DNA from: Rhodobacterales bacterium
GTDB lineage: Bacteria; Pseudomonadota; Alphaproteobacteria; Rhodobacterales; Rhodobacteraceae
Reading direction: 5' to 3'
Assembly (NCBI GenBank): GCA_025357355.1
Contig: JANXPK010000575.1
Span: forward strand, 1 to 6,533
Length of the DNA: 6,533 nucleotides
The position numbers and the translations under genes were made by a program. Below the pieces are notes generated by a model, which worked only from the letters and a program-made list of their open reading frames with translations, was not told the DNA's origin and ran no database searches. This document shows, one piece after another, positions 5,508 through 6,533 of the stretch (position 1 is the stretch's first letter; each line of letters begins with the position of its first letter).

Positions 5508-6533
5508 TGGGATGAGTGTGGACCTGATCATCACCGGAGCGCGCGTGCTGACCATGGATGAGGCGCAGCCACGGGCCGAGGCGGTGGCCTTGGCGGGCGG
5601 GCGGATTGTGGCGGTGGGGTCATCGGCGCAGGTTCTGGCGCTGCGCGGGCCGGGGACGCGGGTGATCGAGGCGGGCGGGCGGACGCTGTTGCCGGGGTTT
5701 GTCGAAAGCCATCTGCACCTGGTGCTGGGCGGCAACGAGTTGTCGCAGTTGCAACTGGGCGGGGTGACCGGATTTTCGGCGCTGCGGGCGGCGGTTCTGG
5801 ACTATGCCGCACGCAATCCCGGCTTGCCTTTGCTGATGGCGCAGGGGGCGGCCTATGAGATTCTGGACCACGCGGTGACGCGGGCCGATCTGGATGCGGT
5901 AACGGCGCGGCCGCTGGCGATGATGGCGCCCGATCACCATACGGTCTGGGCAAATACGGCGGCGCTGCGGGCGGCGGGGTTGCTGCACGGCGCCGTCATG
6001 CCGGCCGGGCATGAGGTTGTCATGGGGACGGACGGGCAGGCGAGCGGCGAATTGCGCGAGTTCGAAGCGTTCGGGCCAGTGATTGCATTGACCGGGGCTG
6101 GGCATCTGCAGCTTGGCATTGCGACCGGGGGCGAGCCCGTGCCGTGGCCCGACGCGGTGCAGCGGGCCAAGGACAAGGAGATCGTGGCGGCCGGTCTGGC
6201 CCATTGCGCGGCACAGGGCATCACCTCGATGGTGAACATGGATGGCAACCGTTACACCTGTGTGCTGCTGGCCGAGATGCGCGATGAGGGGCGTTTGACG
6301 GCGCGGGTGAAAGTGCCTTTTCACTTCAAGCCGCAGATGGACCTGGCGGAATTGGAGCGCGCCACAGCCATGACGCGCGAGTTTGCGGGTGAATGGGTGT
6401 CGTCGGGCTTCGTCAAGATGTTCATGGACGGGGTGGTGGACAGCCGGACCGCCTTTATGTTGAACGATTATCCGGGAGTGCCGGGGCACAGGTCCGAACC
6501 GCTGTTCGACCCGGCGCGTTTCAAGGCGATTTG
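5503..6533 (+). CDS. Amidohydrolase family 3 (YtcJ-like), N-terminal part
   Basis: The frame is open from the ATG at 5503 to the right edge (343 residues seen; the family usually has about 540-570). The N-terminal part, DLIITGARVLTMD to about residue 60, is the typical small beta domain. PGFVESHLHL carries the HxH metal motif at H70 and H72; most relatives have DSHxH, so E68 is a mild change. Further family blocks are PDHHTVWANTAAL from 143, ASGELRE at 180-186, and FVKMFMDGVVDSRT from 303, with K305 and the DG pair at 309-310. These proteins hydrolyse amide or similar C-N bonds using bound metal; known members act on N-substituted formamides and related compounds. An ATG at 5512 is an alternative start; 5503 overlaps the ureohydrolase stop, suggesting translational coupling. 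The two enzymes may act in one catabolic route. The substrate is unknown and the C-terminal part is not visible. Confidence 0.92.
   Translation, partial: MNGMSVDLIITGARVLTMDEAQPRAEAVALAGGRIVAVGSSAQVLALRGPGTRVIEAGGRTLLPGFVESHLHLVLGGNELSQLQLGGVTGFSALRAAVLDYAARNPGLPLLMAQGAAYEILDHAVTRADLDAVTARPLAMMAPDHHTVWANTAALRAAGLLHGAVMPAGHEVVMGTDGQASGELREFEAFGPVIALTGAGHLQLGIATGGEPVPWPDAVQRAKDKEIVAAGLAHCAAQGITSMVNMDGNRYTCVLLAEMRDEGRLTARVKVPFHFKPQMDLAELERATAMTREFAGEWVSSGFVKMFMDGVVDSRTAFMLNDYPGVPGHRSEPLFDPARFKAI

Noticed and set aside
5620..6489. Minus-strand open frame of 289 codons opposite the amidohydrolase
   Set aside because: The plus strand here encodes clear amidohydrolase motifs. The antisense product is His/Arg/Pro-rich and low in sequence character.

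Overview
The window is GC-rich, with dense, partly overlapping genes. The gene content (heme A synthase, M32 carboxypeptidase, MFS carrier, ECHDC3-type enoyl-CoA hydratase, bactofilin, guanidinobutyrase-type ureohydrolase, family-3 amidohydrolase) and a hairpin-plus-GGAGTA element seen twice fit an alphaproteobacterium, most likely Rhodobacteraceae. That placement rests on recognition of protein and repeat style, not on a marker gene.

Layout. (1) Bases 1-2957, plus strand: the 3' end of a heme A synthase gene, a complete M32 metallocarboxypeptidase and a complete 12-helix MFS transporter. They are chained by ATGA and GTGA stop/start overlaps and so look like one co-transcribed, translationally coupled unit. 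(2) Bases 2958-3040: a short convergent gap holding a 9-bp hairpin, the first repeat copy and a small AT-rich patch. (3) Bases 3041-4288, minus strand: bactofilin followed by an enoyl-CoA hydratase/isomerase-family protein, with a 7-bp hairpin between them. (4) Bases 4289-4498: a divergent control region with a perfect 6-bp dyad overlapping a possible minus-strand promoter. (5) Bases 4499-6533, plus strand: a ureohydrolase with all metal ligands, followed through an ATGA overlap by a family-3 amidohydrolase that runs off the right edge.

How the genes may work together. The ureohydrolase and amidohydrolase are coupled and both hydrolyse C-N bonds, so a small catabolic route for a guanidino or amide-containing compound is a reasonable inference; the substrate is unknown. 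The peptidase and carrier could pair peptide breakdown with solute movement, but nothing in the sequence proves it. The hydratase-family protein lacks both usual catalytic glutamates.

The most notable feature is a repeat with the same architecture at two sites: hairpin, ACCYCC, then a 22-base block identical at 19 positions. In the second copy the repeat encodes the last 14 residues of the ureohydrolase and supplies both its stop codon and the start codon of the next gene. I see no phage, transposon, CRISPR, tRNA or rRNA sequence, and no clear new defence or mobile system.
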